In this document: positions 26,004 to 34,849 of the stretch, one piece after another
Layout of the letters: each line of letters begins with the position of its first letter
Numbering within the stretch: the stretch's first letter is position 1
NCBI RefSeq assembly: GCF_015547515.1
Contig: NZ_JADMVE010000012.1
Coordinates: forward strand, 29,819 to 93,818
Direction: 5' to 3'
DNA: 64,000 bases
Source: Eubacterium sp. 1001713B170207_170306_E7
GTDB lineage: Bacteria; Bacillota; Clostridia; Eubacteriales; Eubacteriaceae
The notes under the pieces: model-generated
Databases searched by the model: none
The model's input: only the letters and a program-made list of their open reading frames with translations
What the model was told of the DNA's origin: nothing
Translations under genes and position numbers: made by a program

Positions 26004-26322
26004 AGATGAACTCGAAATGAAGCGCCGCCTCGAGGTGGGCAATTTTGCCAGAGACAATGGCCGCGTAATCCGGGCCATCAACGTGCTGCAGGGCAAATGG
26101 GTATCCCTGGGCTCTGTTAGAGAGGCACTGGATGAGGTTGAGAACCTGGAGCGCTCTCTGATTTACCTGGAGCGGGCCGAGTATATGGTGTGTCGGCATG
26201 CCGAAACCAAGGAGCACGTTGAGATCGAGGACGCCGATGATCAGAGCTGTGAAGTGACCCTGACTCACAAGGGCATCCAGCTGGCGCTTTACTTCATTGA
26301 GGACCCTGCAGTAAAGGTGTGA
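25996..26322 (+). CDS. Winged-helix-like small phage protein
   Basis: A 108-residue protein from ATG 25996, preceded by AAAAGGA and overlapping the previous gene by eight bases. The central helices (LGSVREALDEVENLERSL) and the beta-hairpin-like end (CEVTLTHKGIQLAL) look like a winged helix-turn-helix. In Mu-like phages a protein of this size and kind occupies the gp26 position before gp27. A packaging or regulatory role is possible. Confidence 0.6.
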   Translation: MTKDELEMKRRLEVGNFARDNGRVIRAINVLQGKWVSLGSVREALDEVENLERSLIYLERAEYMVCRHAETKEHVEIEDADDQSCEVTLTHKGIQLALYFIEDPAVKV

Positions 26323-26326
26323 TTAT

Positions 26327-26875
26327 ATGGCAAAGAAAAATCGAAAACACAGCAAAATTGATAAACTCCCCGCCGACATCAAAGAGACTGTTGAACAGAT
26401 GATGCAGGCGGATTTTACGTATGCAGAAATCGCGGACTACATCCGGGACTGTGGTTTCGAGATTTCCGTGACCAGTGTCTGGCGGCATGCCACCAACCTG
26501 AATGCCACCGTGGAGACCCTGCGCATGGCCCAGGAGAATTTTCGTGTCATTATGGATGAGATCGCGCGTTACCCGCAGCTGGACACCAGCGAGGGGATTA
26601 TCCGGCTGCTGTCTCACCATGTGCTGGAAGCCATCAATAACATGGATGAAACACAATGGCAGAACATTGATCCAATTAAACTGATTAACCAGAGTAACGC
26701 GCTGATCCGCGCCGCCAGCTACAAGAATAACATGGATCTGAAAAACAAGGATATCATGGAGGCAGGCATGGAACAGGTGAAAACCCTGGTCTTTGAAGCC
26801 ATGGCAAGAGAGAACCCCAAGCTGTACGCCGAGGTCACCAAGTTCCTTTCCGAAAAGCAGGAGGATCTGAAATGA
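26327..26875 (+). CDS. DUF3486 family protein (Mu gp27-like, likely small terminase)
   Basis: This 182-residue protein has an N-terminal HTH (FTYAEIADYIRDCGFEISVT, residues 27-46) and a long helical body ending in VTKFLSEKQEDLK. It matches DUF3486/Mu gp27, thought to act as the small terminase or packaging recognition subunit. It is followed, after the NusG-like gene, by the large terminase, which supports this. Confidence 0.75.
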   Translation: MAKKNRKHSKIDKLPADIKETVEQMMQADFTYAEIADYIRDCGFEISVTSVWRHATNLNATVETLRMAQENFRVIMDEIARYPQLDTSEGIIRLLSHHVLEAINNMDETQWQNIDPIKLINQSNALIRAASYKNNMDLKNKDIMEAGMEQVKTLVFEAMARENPKLYAEVTKFLSEKQEDLK

Positions 26876-27363
26876 GAGAAATCTATGTGCTGCACGTGAT
26901 GAGCGGCATGGAGATGGCGGTGCAGGAGCGCCTGAAGCGTGAAGGACTGACAGAAACCATTATTCCCATGGAGGAGCGCCTGGAGCGCTGCCGGGGTGAT
27001 TGGACTACACGCAAGCGCCTGCTCATGCCCGGATACGTGTTTGTCTATCTGGATATGAATACTAAAGAATACTATAAAGCCTGGAACATTCCAGGTGTGA
27101 TCCAGTTTCTGGGTGCAGAAAGGCCCAGTGCACTTTCTGAAGATGAGAAAATGCAGATGTTTTGGCTGTATGGTGACGGCGGCTTGTTCAAGCCCTCCAC
27201 CATTCGTGGAAAACCAGGCGGGCAGATCGAAGTCACGGATGGCCCGCTGGTGGGCCATGAAAAAGACATTGTGAAGCTTGACCGCCACCGGAAAAAGGCC
27301 AAGGTGCGGATGACCTTTTCCGGTGAGCCCGTTGAACTGACGGTATCCGCATATTTTGTATAG
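26872..27363 (+). CDS. NusG paralogue (NGN plus KOW), LoaP/RfaH-like antiterminator
   Basis: The 163-residue protein has a NusG N-terminal domain: start IYVLHVMSGME, then the hallmark LLMPGYVFVYL near residues 44-54 and NIPGVIQFLG near 70-79. The C-terminal KOW domain has VTDGPLVGHEKDIVKLDRH near 122-140. Housekeeping NusG shares these patterns, but this copy is phage-borne and sits between the gp27-like and large terminase genes, with a hairpin-rich leader next. By analogy with LoaP and RfaH it may allow polymerase to read through terminators into the late operon. It overlaps the upstream gene by 4 bp. Confidence 0.9.
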   Translation: MREIYVLHVMSGMEMAVQERLKREGLTETIIPMEERLERCRGDWTTRKRLLMPGYVFVYLDMNTKEYYKAWNIPGVIQFLGAERPSALSEDEKMQMFWLYGDGGLFKPSTIRGKPGGQIEVTDGPLVGHEKDIVKLDRHRKKAKVRMTFSGEPVELTVSAYFV

Positions 27364-27691
27364 GTGTTCTGGCCGTTTTTTCTACCTTTTTCGGCCTTAA
27401 CATAAAGCTACACCCCCCATTCTTACTTTTGCAAGGGGAACCCGATTGATGCGTCTCGGGTTCTTCTTTGCAGAATGACATACGAACCCGGAACAGTCTT
27501 TTTTAAAAAAGTCTGAATGGCGAAGCATGCCCTGAACCAGGTGGGCGGTGTGCGCTGATAGTGTTCAAAAACGTTAAAACGACGTTTAAAAATGTTCAAG
27601 AAATAAAATTCGATACGATATTTAGGTACAAGGCCAAAGCCCCGATACGGGGCAATTTGAGCCTTATTTTTGATGGAAGGAGGCATGGCCT
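27364..27691 (+). promoter_or_regulatory. Hairpin-rich leader of the late operon, possible antitermination target
   Basis: This 328-nt gene-free stretch holds GGCCG/CGGCC (27371-27396), a long hairpin with GAACCCGA/TCGGGTTC core and GCAA/TTGC base (27431-27471) followed by T-rich DNA, a 14-bp palindrome CTTTTTTAAAAAAG (27498 region), and a two-tier stem (AAGGC/GCCTT outside GCCCCG/CGGGGC, 27630-27665) followed by ATTTTT, which looks like a terminator 20 bases before the terminase start. It also has GTTCAAAA/TTTAAA-rich words near 27561-27600. Confidence 0.6.
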
Positions 27692-29164
27692 GTGATCAAC
27701 ACCCAAAAGAAAAGCATCGAAGCCCTGAGTAACGCCATTTCCGGGGTGCGAACCGTGAAGGATGATGCCCTGGATACACAGATTGAGCTGGCGCGAAAGG
27801 AATTTTTCTGGTACTGCAATCTGCGGGCACCGAAGTTCTACAAACGGGACCGGGCCTTTCTGGTAGAATTCTGTGAAGATCTCCAAAACTTTTATGAATC
27901 CAATGATGAGATCATGGTCATCAACATGCCGCCGCGGCACGGGAAGTCCCGGACCGCGGGCCTGTTCGTGGAGTGGGTCTTGGGGCAAAATCAGGAAGAA
28001 AAAATTATGACCGGCTCCTACAATGAAACATTGTCCACGAGCTTTTCCAAAAATGTCCGAAATGCCATCCAGGAACAGAAAGCTGACAGCCACCGGATTG
28101 TTTACTCCGATGTTTTTCCGGGCGTAAAAATCAAAGCAGGCGATGGAGCCATGAATCTCTGGAGTCTGGAGGGTGGCTACAACAACTATCTGGCGACCAG
28201 CCCGACCGGGACGGCCACCGGCTTTGGCGCGTCACTTTTAATCATTGATGACTTAATCAAGTCGGCTTCTGAAGCGTATAACGAAACCGTTCTGGAAAAG
28301 CACTGGGACTGGTTCACGAATACCATGCTCTCACGACTGGAAGAGGGCGGCAAGATCATCATTATCATGACGCGCTGGGCAAGCGGTGATCTGGCAGGAC
28401 GGGCCTTAAAATACTATGCAGAACAGGGCATAAAGGTGCGCCACGTCTCCATGAAAGCCCTGCGGGATGACGGCACCATGCTCTGTGAAGAAATTCTGAG
28501 CCACCGCAGCTATAAAAATAAAGTTCGGGCCATGGGGGAAGATATTGCCAGCGCCAACTACCAGCAGATTCCGATTGATGTTAAAGGTCGGCTCTATACC
28601 GAGTTCAAGACCTATGACACCATCCCAGTCAATGACCACGGAAAACCGCTTTTCCAGGGCATTATGGCTTATTGTGATACGGCTGATGAGGGCGCGGATT
28701 ATCTGTGCTGCATTATTTACGGCGTGTACAACCTGGAGGCCTATGTGCTGGACATTGTCTATACACAGGAGCCCATGGAGGTGACCGAAAAGAAGGTTGC
28801 CAAGGCGTTTTATGAGCAGGCCGTAAATAAAGCAAAGATTGAGTCCAACAACGGGGGCCGCGGTTTTGCCCGGGCTGTGGAGCGTATTCTGAAGGAACGT
28901 TACCGCAGCAACCGGACAAAGATAAAATGGTTTCATCAGAGCCAAAACAAAAAGGCGCGCATCCTGACGCATGCCAGCTGGGTCATGGATCATGTTTATT
29001 ATCCCAGGAACTGGCGCGACCGCTTCCCAGATTATTATAAAGCCATGAACAGCTATCAGCGTGACGGCAAAAACGCCCATGATGATGCACCCGATGCGAC
29101 CACGGGCATTGCCGAGAACATGGAACGCGGCGGCATCCGGACGTTCAGAAAGCGGGGTGTTTAA
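27692..29164 (+). CDS. Terminase large subunit
   Basis: This 490-residue packaging motor has Walker A PPRHGKS near residue 92 and Walker B LLIIDD near 186, followed by TRWASGDLAGR near 231. The C-terminal nuclease part shows acidic residues, e.g. MAYCDTADEGAD near 330 and HDDAPDATTG near 465. It starts at GTG 27692, with AAGGAGG eight bases upstream. Mu-like phages package by the headful mechanism using gp28-type large terminases; this is the counterpart, coupled to an SPP1-type portal. Confidence 0.92.
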   Translation: MINTQKKSIEALSNAISGVRTVKDDALDTQIELARKEFFWYCNLRAPKFYKRDRAFLVEFCEDLQNFYESNDEIMVINMPPRHGKSRTAGLFVEWVLGQNQEEKIMTGSYNETLSTSFSKNVRNAIQEQKADSHRIVYSDVFPGVKIKAGDGAMNLWSLEGGYNNYLATSPTGTATGFGASLLIIDDLIKSASEAYNETVLEKHWDWFTNTMLSRLEEGGKIIIIMTRWASGDLAGRALKYYAEQGIKVRHVSMKALRDDGTMLCEEILSHRSYKNKVRAMGEDIASANYQQIPIDVKGRLYTEFKTYDTIPVNDHGKPLFQGIMAYCDTADEGADYLCCIIYGVYNLEAYVLDIVYTQEPMEVTEKKVAKAFYEQAVNKAKIESNNGGRGFARAVERILKERYRSNRTKIKWFHQSQNKKARILTHASWVMDHVYYPRNWRDRFPDYYKAMNSYQRDGKNAHDDAPDATTGIAENMERGGIRTFRKRGV

Positions 29165-30652
29165 ATGGGCATTAAAACATTTTTTAATCGTGTTAAAAAG
29201 GGGGTTATGGCAGGAATGACGGTAATGAAAGAGCAAGAACAAACGCTGACGGATGGCCGGATTTTATATCTGATTGACCAGTTTAACCAGAGCGCCCGGC
29301 GCGCCTGGATGTTTGTGGGGCGGCAATACTACCAGGTAGACAATGATATTCTCAATCGCCGGATCACAAAAATGGTAGAGGGCCAGAAAGTCGAGGAAAC
29401 CGGAAAGGCCAATAATAAGCTGGCCCACGGCAAGTATAAAACCCAGGTGGACGAAAAGGTGTCCTACCTGCTGTCAAAGCCCTACACGCTTAAATGCGAG
29501 GATGAGCGATATGCGGATAAAGTCAAAGACACGCTTGGAAGCAAGTTTGGGTACAACCTGAGTCTTTTGGGCTATGAAGCATCCAACTGCAGCATTGGCT
29601 GGCTGCTGCCCTATATTGATGAACAGGGCCATTTCCAGACCATGGTGGTGCCATCGGAGCAGTGTGTACCCGAATGGACAGATAGCAGCCACACGGAACT
29701 GGCTTCCATGATCCGGATCTATGATACCCAGGTCTGGGAGTACAACCGGAAAAAGACGATCCACAACGTGGAATACTGGACACCGACCAGCTATCAAAGG
29801 TTTGTGAACCAGAGCAATCTGCTGGTGCCCTATACCTACGACGGCGAGCCAGAGAACGGGCCAGTAGCACACTTCCAGCGTGGACAGCAGTGGCAGGGAT
29901 GGGGCCGGGTGCCGTTCATCCCGTTCAAGAACAACCATGTGGAGATTCCGGATATCAAGTTTGTCAAAAGCCTGTTAGATCAGTATGACCTGTCCCGATC
30001 CGAGGCCGCCAATTACGTGGAGGAGGTTAAAAACCTGATCTTTATCCTGAAAGGCTATGGCGGCGAGGATATCCATGAGTTCATGAAAATTCTGAACGAG
30101 GATCGCGCCATTCCCATTGACGATCCGCAGGAAGGCGGTGTGGAGGCCCTGACACCGACCATGGACATCACGGCGCTGAGGGAACACTACGAGCAGCTGA
30201 AGCGGGATATTGTCGAGGATGGGCAGTCTATCAACAAAGACTTGGATAAATTTGGTAACAACCCTTCCGGGGTGGCGCTGAAGTTTATGTATGCCGGGCT
30301 TGATCTGAAGGCTGATGCCCTTGAAACACAGTTCCGACAAGGCTTTGAACAGCTCCTCTACTTTGTGAACCGATATCTGGAGCTGACCGAGGGCAAGAAT
30401 TACGATGATCAGGATGTTGAGATGCTCTTTAACCGCAACATGAAGGTCAATGAGGCCGAGATCATCAATAACTGCGTGGTCAGTAAGACCTTGATCTCTG
30501 AGAAAACCATTCTGGCCCATCACCCTTATGTGACGGATGTGGAGGAGGAGCTTCAGGAATTGGAAAAACAGGAAGAAAAGCAGGCGAATGATGAAATCCC
30601 AATCCAGCCGCTGCCCATAGACGAGGACGCTCATGAGCAGGCCGACGAGTGA
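29165..30652 (+). CDS. Portal protein, SPP1 gp6-like
   Basis: The 495-residue protein directly follows the terminase gene. It has the SPP1/gp6 portal pattern, with MFVGRQYY early, an aromatic-rich core (IGWLLPYID), and KFGNNPSGVALKFMYAGLD near residue 365. The acidic C-terminus is rich in Glu/Gln. Portals form the dodecameric ring at the head vertex for DNA entry and exit. It differs from the Mu gp29 portal family, marking the shift from Mu-like to SPP1-like structural genes. Confidence 0.9.
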   Translation: MGIKTFFNRVKKGVMAGMTVMKEQEQTLTDGRILYLIDQFNQSARRAWMFVGRQYYQVDNDILNRRITKMVEGQKVEETGKANNKLAHGKYKTQVDEKVSYLLSKPYTLKCEDERYADKVKDTLGSKFGYNLSLLGYEASNCSIGWLLPYIDEQGHFQTMVVPSEQCVPEWTDSSHTELASMIRIYDTQVWEYNRKKTIHNVEYWTPTSYQRFVNQSNLLVPYTYDGEPENGPVAHFQRGQQWQGWGRVPFIPFKNNHVEIPDIKFVKSLLDQYDLSRSEAANYVEEVKNLIFILKGYGGEDIHEFMKILNEDRAIPIDDPQEGGVEALTPTMDITALREHYEQLKRDIVEDGQSINKDLDKFGNNPSGVALKFMYAGLDLKADALETQFRQGFEQLLYFVNRYLELTEGKNYDDQDVEMLFNRNMKVNEAEIINNCVVSKTLISEKTILAHHPYVTDVEEELQELEKQEEKQANDEIPIQPLPIDEDAHEQADE

Positions 30653-32090
30653 GTATTGGGAAGCGCGGATCGCAAACAGCACCTGGCGAAAATACAATGA
30701 CATTGAGAAGCAAAGCCGGGATATCCTGCAGATGTACCGCAAGGCAGCCTATGATATCAGCGCCGAGTTGTATGCCATTGAAAAGCAAATCTGTAAGGAT
30801 GGCTTTCTGGACGAGGCGCTGCTGAACCGATATGGCCGCCTGAAAAAGATCAATGCCTCCTTTGCCAAGGTGCTGAAGGGCCTGGAAAAATCAACCACTA
30901 AAGAGTTTTTCAAGAAGGTTTCCAAAGGCATGCAGGACAACTATAAAAGCATTGTGGGTGAGCTGGGCATTGACTTAAACCTGCCAAATCTCCGATTCTT
31001 TGAGGAGCTGGCAAAGGAACCTTGGCGCGGTGAGGATTTTTCAAAGCGGATCTGGCGAAATATGGACAAGCTGCTGGTGAATCTGAAAAACACGCTGGTG
31101 TCGGGCATGATCCGGGGGAAATCCATCACAGAGCTGGCAATTGAACTGGATAATCTGATGAACCAGGGCTTTCATAACGCCCACCGCCTTGTCCGGACCG
31201 AGACCATGCACTACCTCAACGCAGCTTCCCTTCAGGCCTATCAAGACTGCGGTGTGAAATACGTGCAGTTTTGGGCCGCCCTCGATGAGCGGACCTGTCC
31301 GCAGTGCGGAGCGCTGCATGGCCGGATTTTTCCGATTGATAAAGCGCTGGTGCTGCCGATCCATGCGAACTGCCGCTGCTGTTATCTGCCGGTCACAGAT
31401 AAAGATGCGATTGCAAAATTCCTTAAAATGGGTAATAATGGAGGCATACAGAGCGTTAACAGTTCAGCGATATCCCGTTTAGTCAATTATGCTCAACAAA
31501 AATATGGTATCAAAAATGCAAATTTAACCGGGCTTGATGCCAAAGCGGTTCTTGGAAATTTCCGAACGCTTAACCAATTGCTAAAGGACTACCCGCAGTT
31601 AGACGGTTATATCAAGCATATGGATTTAAGCCGAAATGGCGCGATGGCGACTGGGCCGAGCAAAAATTTTCAAGGTGTTAAGCTGACTTTTAATCCGGAT
31701 CTGTTTTCGGATTTGAATGGGTTTAACGCATATTATGATAAGGCTGTAAAACAACATTTTTACCCAGATGGAACCACAGTTGACAGTATTATTGCGCATG
31801 AGTTTGGGCATGTGATCGAGTCCTACTTGATAAAAAATAATATCACAGGGATGAAAAATCGGGCGGATGCCTGGAATGGATGCTTGATGGCTGAAAAAAT
31901 TGTGAGGGATGCTGCGACTAAAGTGACAAGTGGAAAAAGTCTTACAGAGTTGTCCCGTGAGATATCCACTTATGCAGCAACCGACTATTCTGAAACATTA
32001 GCAGAAGCATTTAATGATTATTATGCCAATGGCAGTAAGGCCAAGGAACTGAGCTTGAAAATAGTTGAGGAGGTGAAGAAATGGTTTTAG
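30633..32090 (+). CDS. SPP1 gp7-like minor head protein with C-terminal zincin-like domain
   Basis: Residues 1-255 match the SPP1 gp7/Mu gpF minor head family, including RTETMHYLNAAS and a cysteine cluster DERTCPQCGALHGR near residues 214-230 and HANCRCCYLP. The remaining 230 residues form an extra domain with HEFGH at 389-393, a zincin-type metal site, and a downstream ETLAEAF glutamate that may be the third ligand. Such extra enzyme-like domains occur on minor head proteins of Gram-positive phages and may be injected with the DNA. It overlaps the portal gene by 20 bp. Confidence 0.85.
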   Translation: MSRPTSEYWEARIANSTWRKYNDIEKQSRDILQMYRKAAYDISAELYAIEKQICKDGFLDEALLNRYGRLKKINASFAKVLKGLEKSTTKEFFKKVSKGMQDNYKSIVGELGIDLNLPNLRFFEELAKEPWRGEDFSKRIWRNMDKLLVNLKNTLVSGMIRGKSITELAIELDNLMNQGFHNAHRLVRTETMHYLNAASLQAYQDCGVKYVQFWAALDERTCPQCGALHGRIFPIDKALVLPIHANCRCCYLPVTDKDAIAKFLKMGNNGGIQSVNSSAISRLVNYAQQKYGIKNANLTGLDAKAVLGNFRTLNQLLKDYPQLDGYIKHMDLSRNGAMATGPSKNFQGVKLTFNPDLFSDLNGFNAYYDKAVKQHFYPDGTTVDSIIAHEFGHVIESYLIKNNITGMKNRADAWNGCLMAEKIVRDAATKVTSGKSLTELSREISTYAATDYSETLAEAFNDYYANGSKAKELSLKIVEEVKKWF

Positions 32091-32266
32091 AAAAAGGTTG
32101 CATGATAATGCCAAAATTTCTTCCATACGTGATTTATGATGAAAATGGTTACTGGGGAATGAAAAAATTAGGTCTGACCGAGAATGCCCCGGAATGGGCC
32201 AAAGAGGAATATGAGAAGTGGTGGCAGGAAGAGCTGCTGCGAAGAGAACAGCTGATTAAGCTATAA
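32081..32266 (+). CDS. Small hypothetical phage protein, 61 aa
   Basis: It starts at ATG 32081 inside the end of the minor head gene, with a strong AGGAGGTGA site. The product is rich in Trp and Glu (WAKEEYEKWWQEELLRRE) and has no recognised family. The strong ribosome site and overlap suggest it is translated with the upstream gene. Confidence 0.6.
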   Translation: MVLEKGCMIMPKFLPYVIYDENGYWGMKKLGLTENAPEWAKEEYEKWWQEELLRREQLIKL

Positions 32267-32321
32267 AGAGTAAGCCGTGTGGTGAACTCTTTTTTTAGTG
32301 CATAAAATTTAAGGAGGCTAT

Positions 32322-32987
32322 ATGTTTAATCGAGAAAAGCTTGAAGATTTGGAAAAAAGGGTGGCACAGTTGGAAGCGTCAAAGGAAATGCGTCTGGTCG
32401 AAGCACCCAGACTTTCTGCCAAACCCATTGAACCGATGGGGTGCGAAGTGACGAAAGAAGTAAACTACGAAAAGAAAGGTACCTTCGGCTGGGCATTGCA
32501 GCAGCTTAAAAAAGGCATGGTCGTTTCGCGGTTGAAACACATTAAGAAAATACCTGGTTATGTTTTCAGACTAGAAACGGAATTGGCCAATAATCCCGTC
32601 ATAATGATGCGTTTTGACAGTAAAGAAATTTTCTGGATTCCAGATATGGATGATTTGTTGGCAGAGGATTGGCTGCTGGTTGATCAGTACAACGTGAACA
32701 ACCAGTTCGATGAGGCTGTTAAGACACTCATTCTCCCAGACACATCCGAAAAGCTGCTCAATTTCCAAGAAGCTTTTAAGCTGATGCGTCAGGATGATCT
32801 GCCCGTAAAACGTCAATGCTGGAATGGTTATTGGAAATGGGATGGGGATACGATTTTAATCTTTACTGCTGATAACCGTATTGTCAATATCCGGGAGACT
32901 AGATTTTTAGCCAATACAATAAAAGAAATTCTGGCTGATGATTGGGAAATCGCAACAGAAGAAAACTGTTCGGTGCCCATTGTTTAA
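32322..32987 (+). CDS. Tandem DUF2829/Tad2-like protein (possible anti-Thoeris)
   Basis: The 221-residue protein has an N-terminal coiled coil (KLEDLEKRVAQLEASKE) and two copies of a Tad2-like domain. Copy 1 (about residues 53-122) reads FGWALQQLKKGMVVSR to DLLAEDWLLVD. Copy 2 (about 148-215) reads LNFQEAFKLMRQDDLPVKR, WNGYWKWDGD and EILADDWEIA. Tad2 proteins bind the cyclic ADP-ribose signal of Thoeris defence. It sits between head genes, away from conserved order, as cargo does. Not all DUF2829 proteins are proven anti-defence, so the activity is inference. Confidence 0.75.
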   Translation: MFNREKLEDLEKRVAQLEASKEMRLVEAPRLSAKPIEPMGCEVTKEVNYEKKGTFGWALQQLKKGMVVSRLKHIKKIPGYVFRLETELANNPVIMMRFDSKEIFWIPDMDDLLAEDWLLVDQYNVNNQFDEAVKTLILPDTSEKLLNFQEAFKLMRQDDLPVKRQCWNGYWKWDGDTILIFTADNRIVNIRETRFLANTIKEILADDWEIATEENCSVPIV

Positions 32988-33010
32988 AGATTATTAAATG
33001 GAGGTTTAAC

Positions 33011-33595
33011 ATGAAATTAAAAGAGTTTTTAAAAAGTAAAGGTCTTTCCGATGAGCAGATTGCAGACATTCTGAAGGCTACTGGTGAGGACGTCATGATT
33101 GATGACGGGAAGGCTGCTGCCAGGACAACAGAATTAGAGGAGCAGCTCAAAACCGCCAATGATACCATCAAGGGGCTGAAAAAGGACAATGTTGACAATG
33201 AGGCCCTGCAGCAGAAGGTGACGGAATATGAGGAACAGATCAAGACCCTGGAAAAGGACAGTAAAGACAAAATCCGCAGCATGGCCTTGGATAATGCTAT
33301 TTCTGGATTTCTGAAGGAGAATAAAGCCAAGTACCCGGATCTGCTGGCAAGTAAATTTGACCGTGACAAGCTTGTGGTGGATGACCAGGGCCAGGTTGGC
33401 GGTCTGGGTGAACAGGGCAAGCAGCTCATGGATCAGTACAAGGAAATGTTTCAAGAAAGCATTTCCGGCTTTACGCCGCCGAGCCCGGATACAGGTTCTC
33501 AGGCATCCGGCAGCACCTATGAAAATCTGGTCAAAAATGTGGATAACATGTCCGTTGAAGAGATTCAGGCCCAGCTGGGCGAAATGAAATTTTAG
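33011..33595 (+). CDS. Phage scaffolding protein (GP20 family)
   Basis: A 194-residue, highly charged helical protein with a long central coiled coil (ELEEQLKTANDTIKGLKKD, residues 41-59) and the family end SGSTYENLVKN and IQAQLGEMKF. Located directly before the major capsid gene, where scaffolds are expected. It should guide prohead assembly and then leave the capsid. GGAGG precedes the ATG at 33011. Confidence 0.85.
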   Translation: MKLKEFLKSKGLSDEQIADILKATGEDVMIDDGKAAARTTELEEQLKTANDTIKGLKKDNVDNEALQQKVTEYEEQIKTLEKDSKDKIRSMALDNAISGFLKENKAKYPDLLASKFDRDKLVVDDQGQVGGLGEQGKQLMDQYKEMFQESISGFTPPSPDTGSQASGSTYENLVKNVDNMSVEEIQAQLGEMKF

Positions 33596-33608
33596 GAGGT
33601 AACAGAAC

Positions 33609-34493
33609 ATGGCAGTAACAAGTTTTAAACCAACACTTTGGGAAGCGGCTTTGCTTCTCAATTTTCATAACGTTTCGATTGGGGACGCGATCACGACCGC
33701 GCCAACCAGCGTCCAGGGTGAAACCTGTCGTTTCAACCGGATCGGAGCAGGCACGATTAAGGATTATAGCGGATCGGTCGAGTGGGATGAGATCACGACC
33801 ACTCCTGTGGACATGACCTTTGACCAGCAGAAATACTTCGCGTTTAGCTTAGATGACTGTGATGCGGTACAGCTTAAGGGGCCAGTGATTCAGGAAACTA
33901 CAGCCGAGCATTCAGCGATTTTGGCAGAAAGCTATGACCACTATATTTTGGCCCAGGCTGGTGCAGTGACGAAGACCGCCCAGAATATTGGCACTGCGTC
34001 TTCCAAGAAACTGGTCACGCCGAAAAATGCCTATGACTATATTGTCGATCTGGGCACACTATTGAACAAGCTGAAGGTGCCAAAGGTCAATCGTTTTGTG
34101 ATCGTGACAGCGGATATGCTGGGGGTTCTTTCTAAAGACCCACGTTTTACATCCAATCCGAATGTACTGGCAAATGGCATTGTTGAAGGCCAGACCATCA
34201 GCACGCTGCAGGTGGTGCAGTCTGAAGAGCTGCCTGCCAACAAAATCATTGCGCTGCACAAGTCTGCTATTGGGGCAGCCAAGCAGCTTTCTAAGATTGA
34301 AGCCATGCGGCTCCAGGATTCTTTTTCTGACGGGGTCCGTGGTCTGTGCAAATATGGCGCGAAGGTGCTGCGGGAAGATGCTATTGCGGTTCTGAACTGT
34401 ACGATTGGCACCATCGAAGATGTGCCGCCGACCAAGGTTGAAGTGGCCAATACGGCTGAAAATCCTGTTAATACCAAAGAAGTAACGGCTTAA
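33609..34493 (+). CDS. Major capsid protein
   Basis: This 294-residue protein follows the scaffold gene by 13 bp and precedes the connector genes, the fixed place of the capsid. The pattern of strands and helices (MTFDQQKYFAFSLDD, then NRFVIVTADMLGVLSKDPRF) fits an HK97-fold coat protein. It has AGGAGG upstream. A short terminator-like GC-rich repeat (GGCGGGGCTTTGCCCTGCC, 34497-34515) follows, which may tune expression of the next genes. Confidence 0.85.
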   Translation: MAVTSFKPTLWEAALLLNFHNVSIGDAITTAPTSVQGETCRFNRIGAGTIKDYSGSVEWDEITTTPVDMTFDQQKYFAFSLDDCDAVQLKGPVIQETTAEHSAILAESYDHYILAQAGAVTKTAQNIGTASSKKLVTPKNAYDYIVDLGTLLNKLKVPKVNRFVIVTADMLGVLSKDPRFTSNPNVLANGIVEGQTISTLQVVQSEELPANKIIALHKSAIGAAKQLSKIEAMRLQDSFSDGVRGLCKYGAKVLREDAIAVLNCTIGTIEDVPPTKVEVANTAENPVNTKEVTA

Positions 34494-34536
34494 TCAGGCG
34501 GGGCTTTGCCCTGCCTCTTTTTAGATGGGAGAAGCA

Positions 34537-34845
34537 ATGGAAGAACAATTACTGATGGAATTGGGGCACTATCCAGGCTTCAATACGCTGGATGAAGCGC
34601 TTCAGAAATACCTGGTAGAGGACGCGATTGCAGAAGTCAAGAACTATGTGAATACAGCAGAATCTGAAATGCTGCCAATGTCGGTGAAGCATATTGTCAA
34701 AGAGCTGGCGCTGATCCGCTTCAACAAACTTGGAGCTGAGGGCATTTCATCGACCAGCCAAAGTGGTATTTCTGAAAGCTATATTGAAAATTTGCCAGCA
34801 GGACTGCGCAGACAGCTGCGCCGCATCCGGAAGCTTCCGAGGTGA
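34537..34845 (+). CDS. Head-tail connector protein (adaptor type)
   Basis: I chose ATG 34537, with GGGAG upstream, over 34525. The 102-residue helical protein (DEALQKYLVEDAIAEVKNYV; VKHIVKELALIRFNKLGAEG) has the pattern of gp15/YqbG-like adaptors that extend the portal ring. Its location directly after the capsid gene supports this. Confidence 0.75.
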   Translation: MEEQLLMELGHYPGFNTLDEALQKYLVEDAIAEVKNYVNTAESEMLPMSVKHIVKELALIRFNKLGAEGISSTSQSGISESYIENLPAGLRRQLRRIRKLPR

Positions 34846-34849
34846 GACG

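Noticed and set aside
27431..27471. Plain terminator for the NusG-like gene
   Set aside because: The stem has mismatches near its base and only a mixed T/C tail, so it is treated as part of a structured leader rather than a proven terminator.
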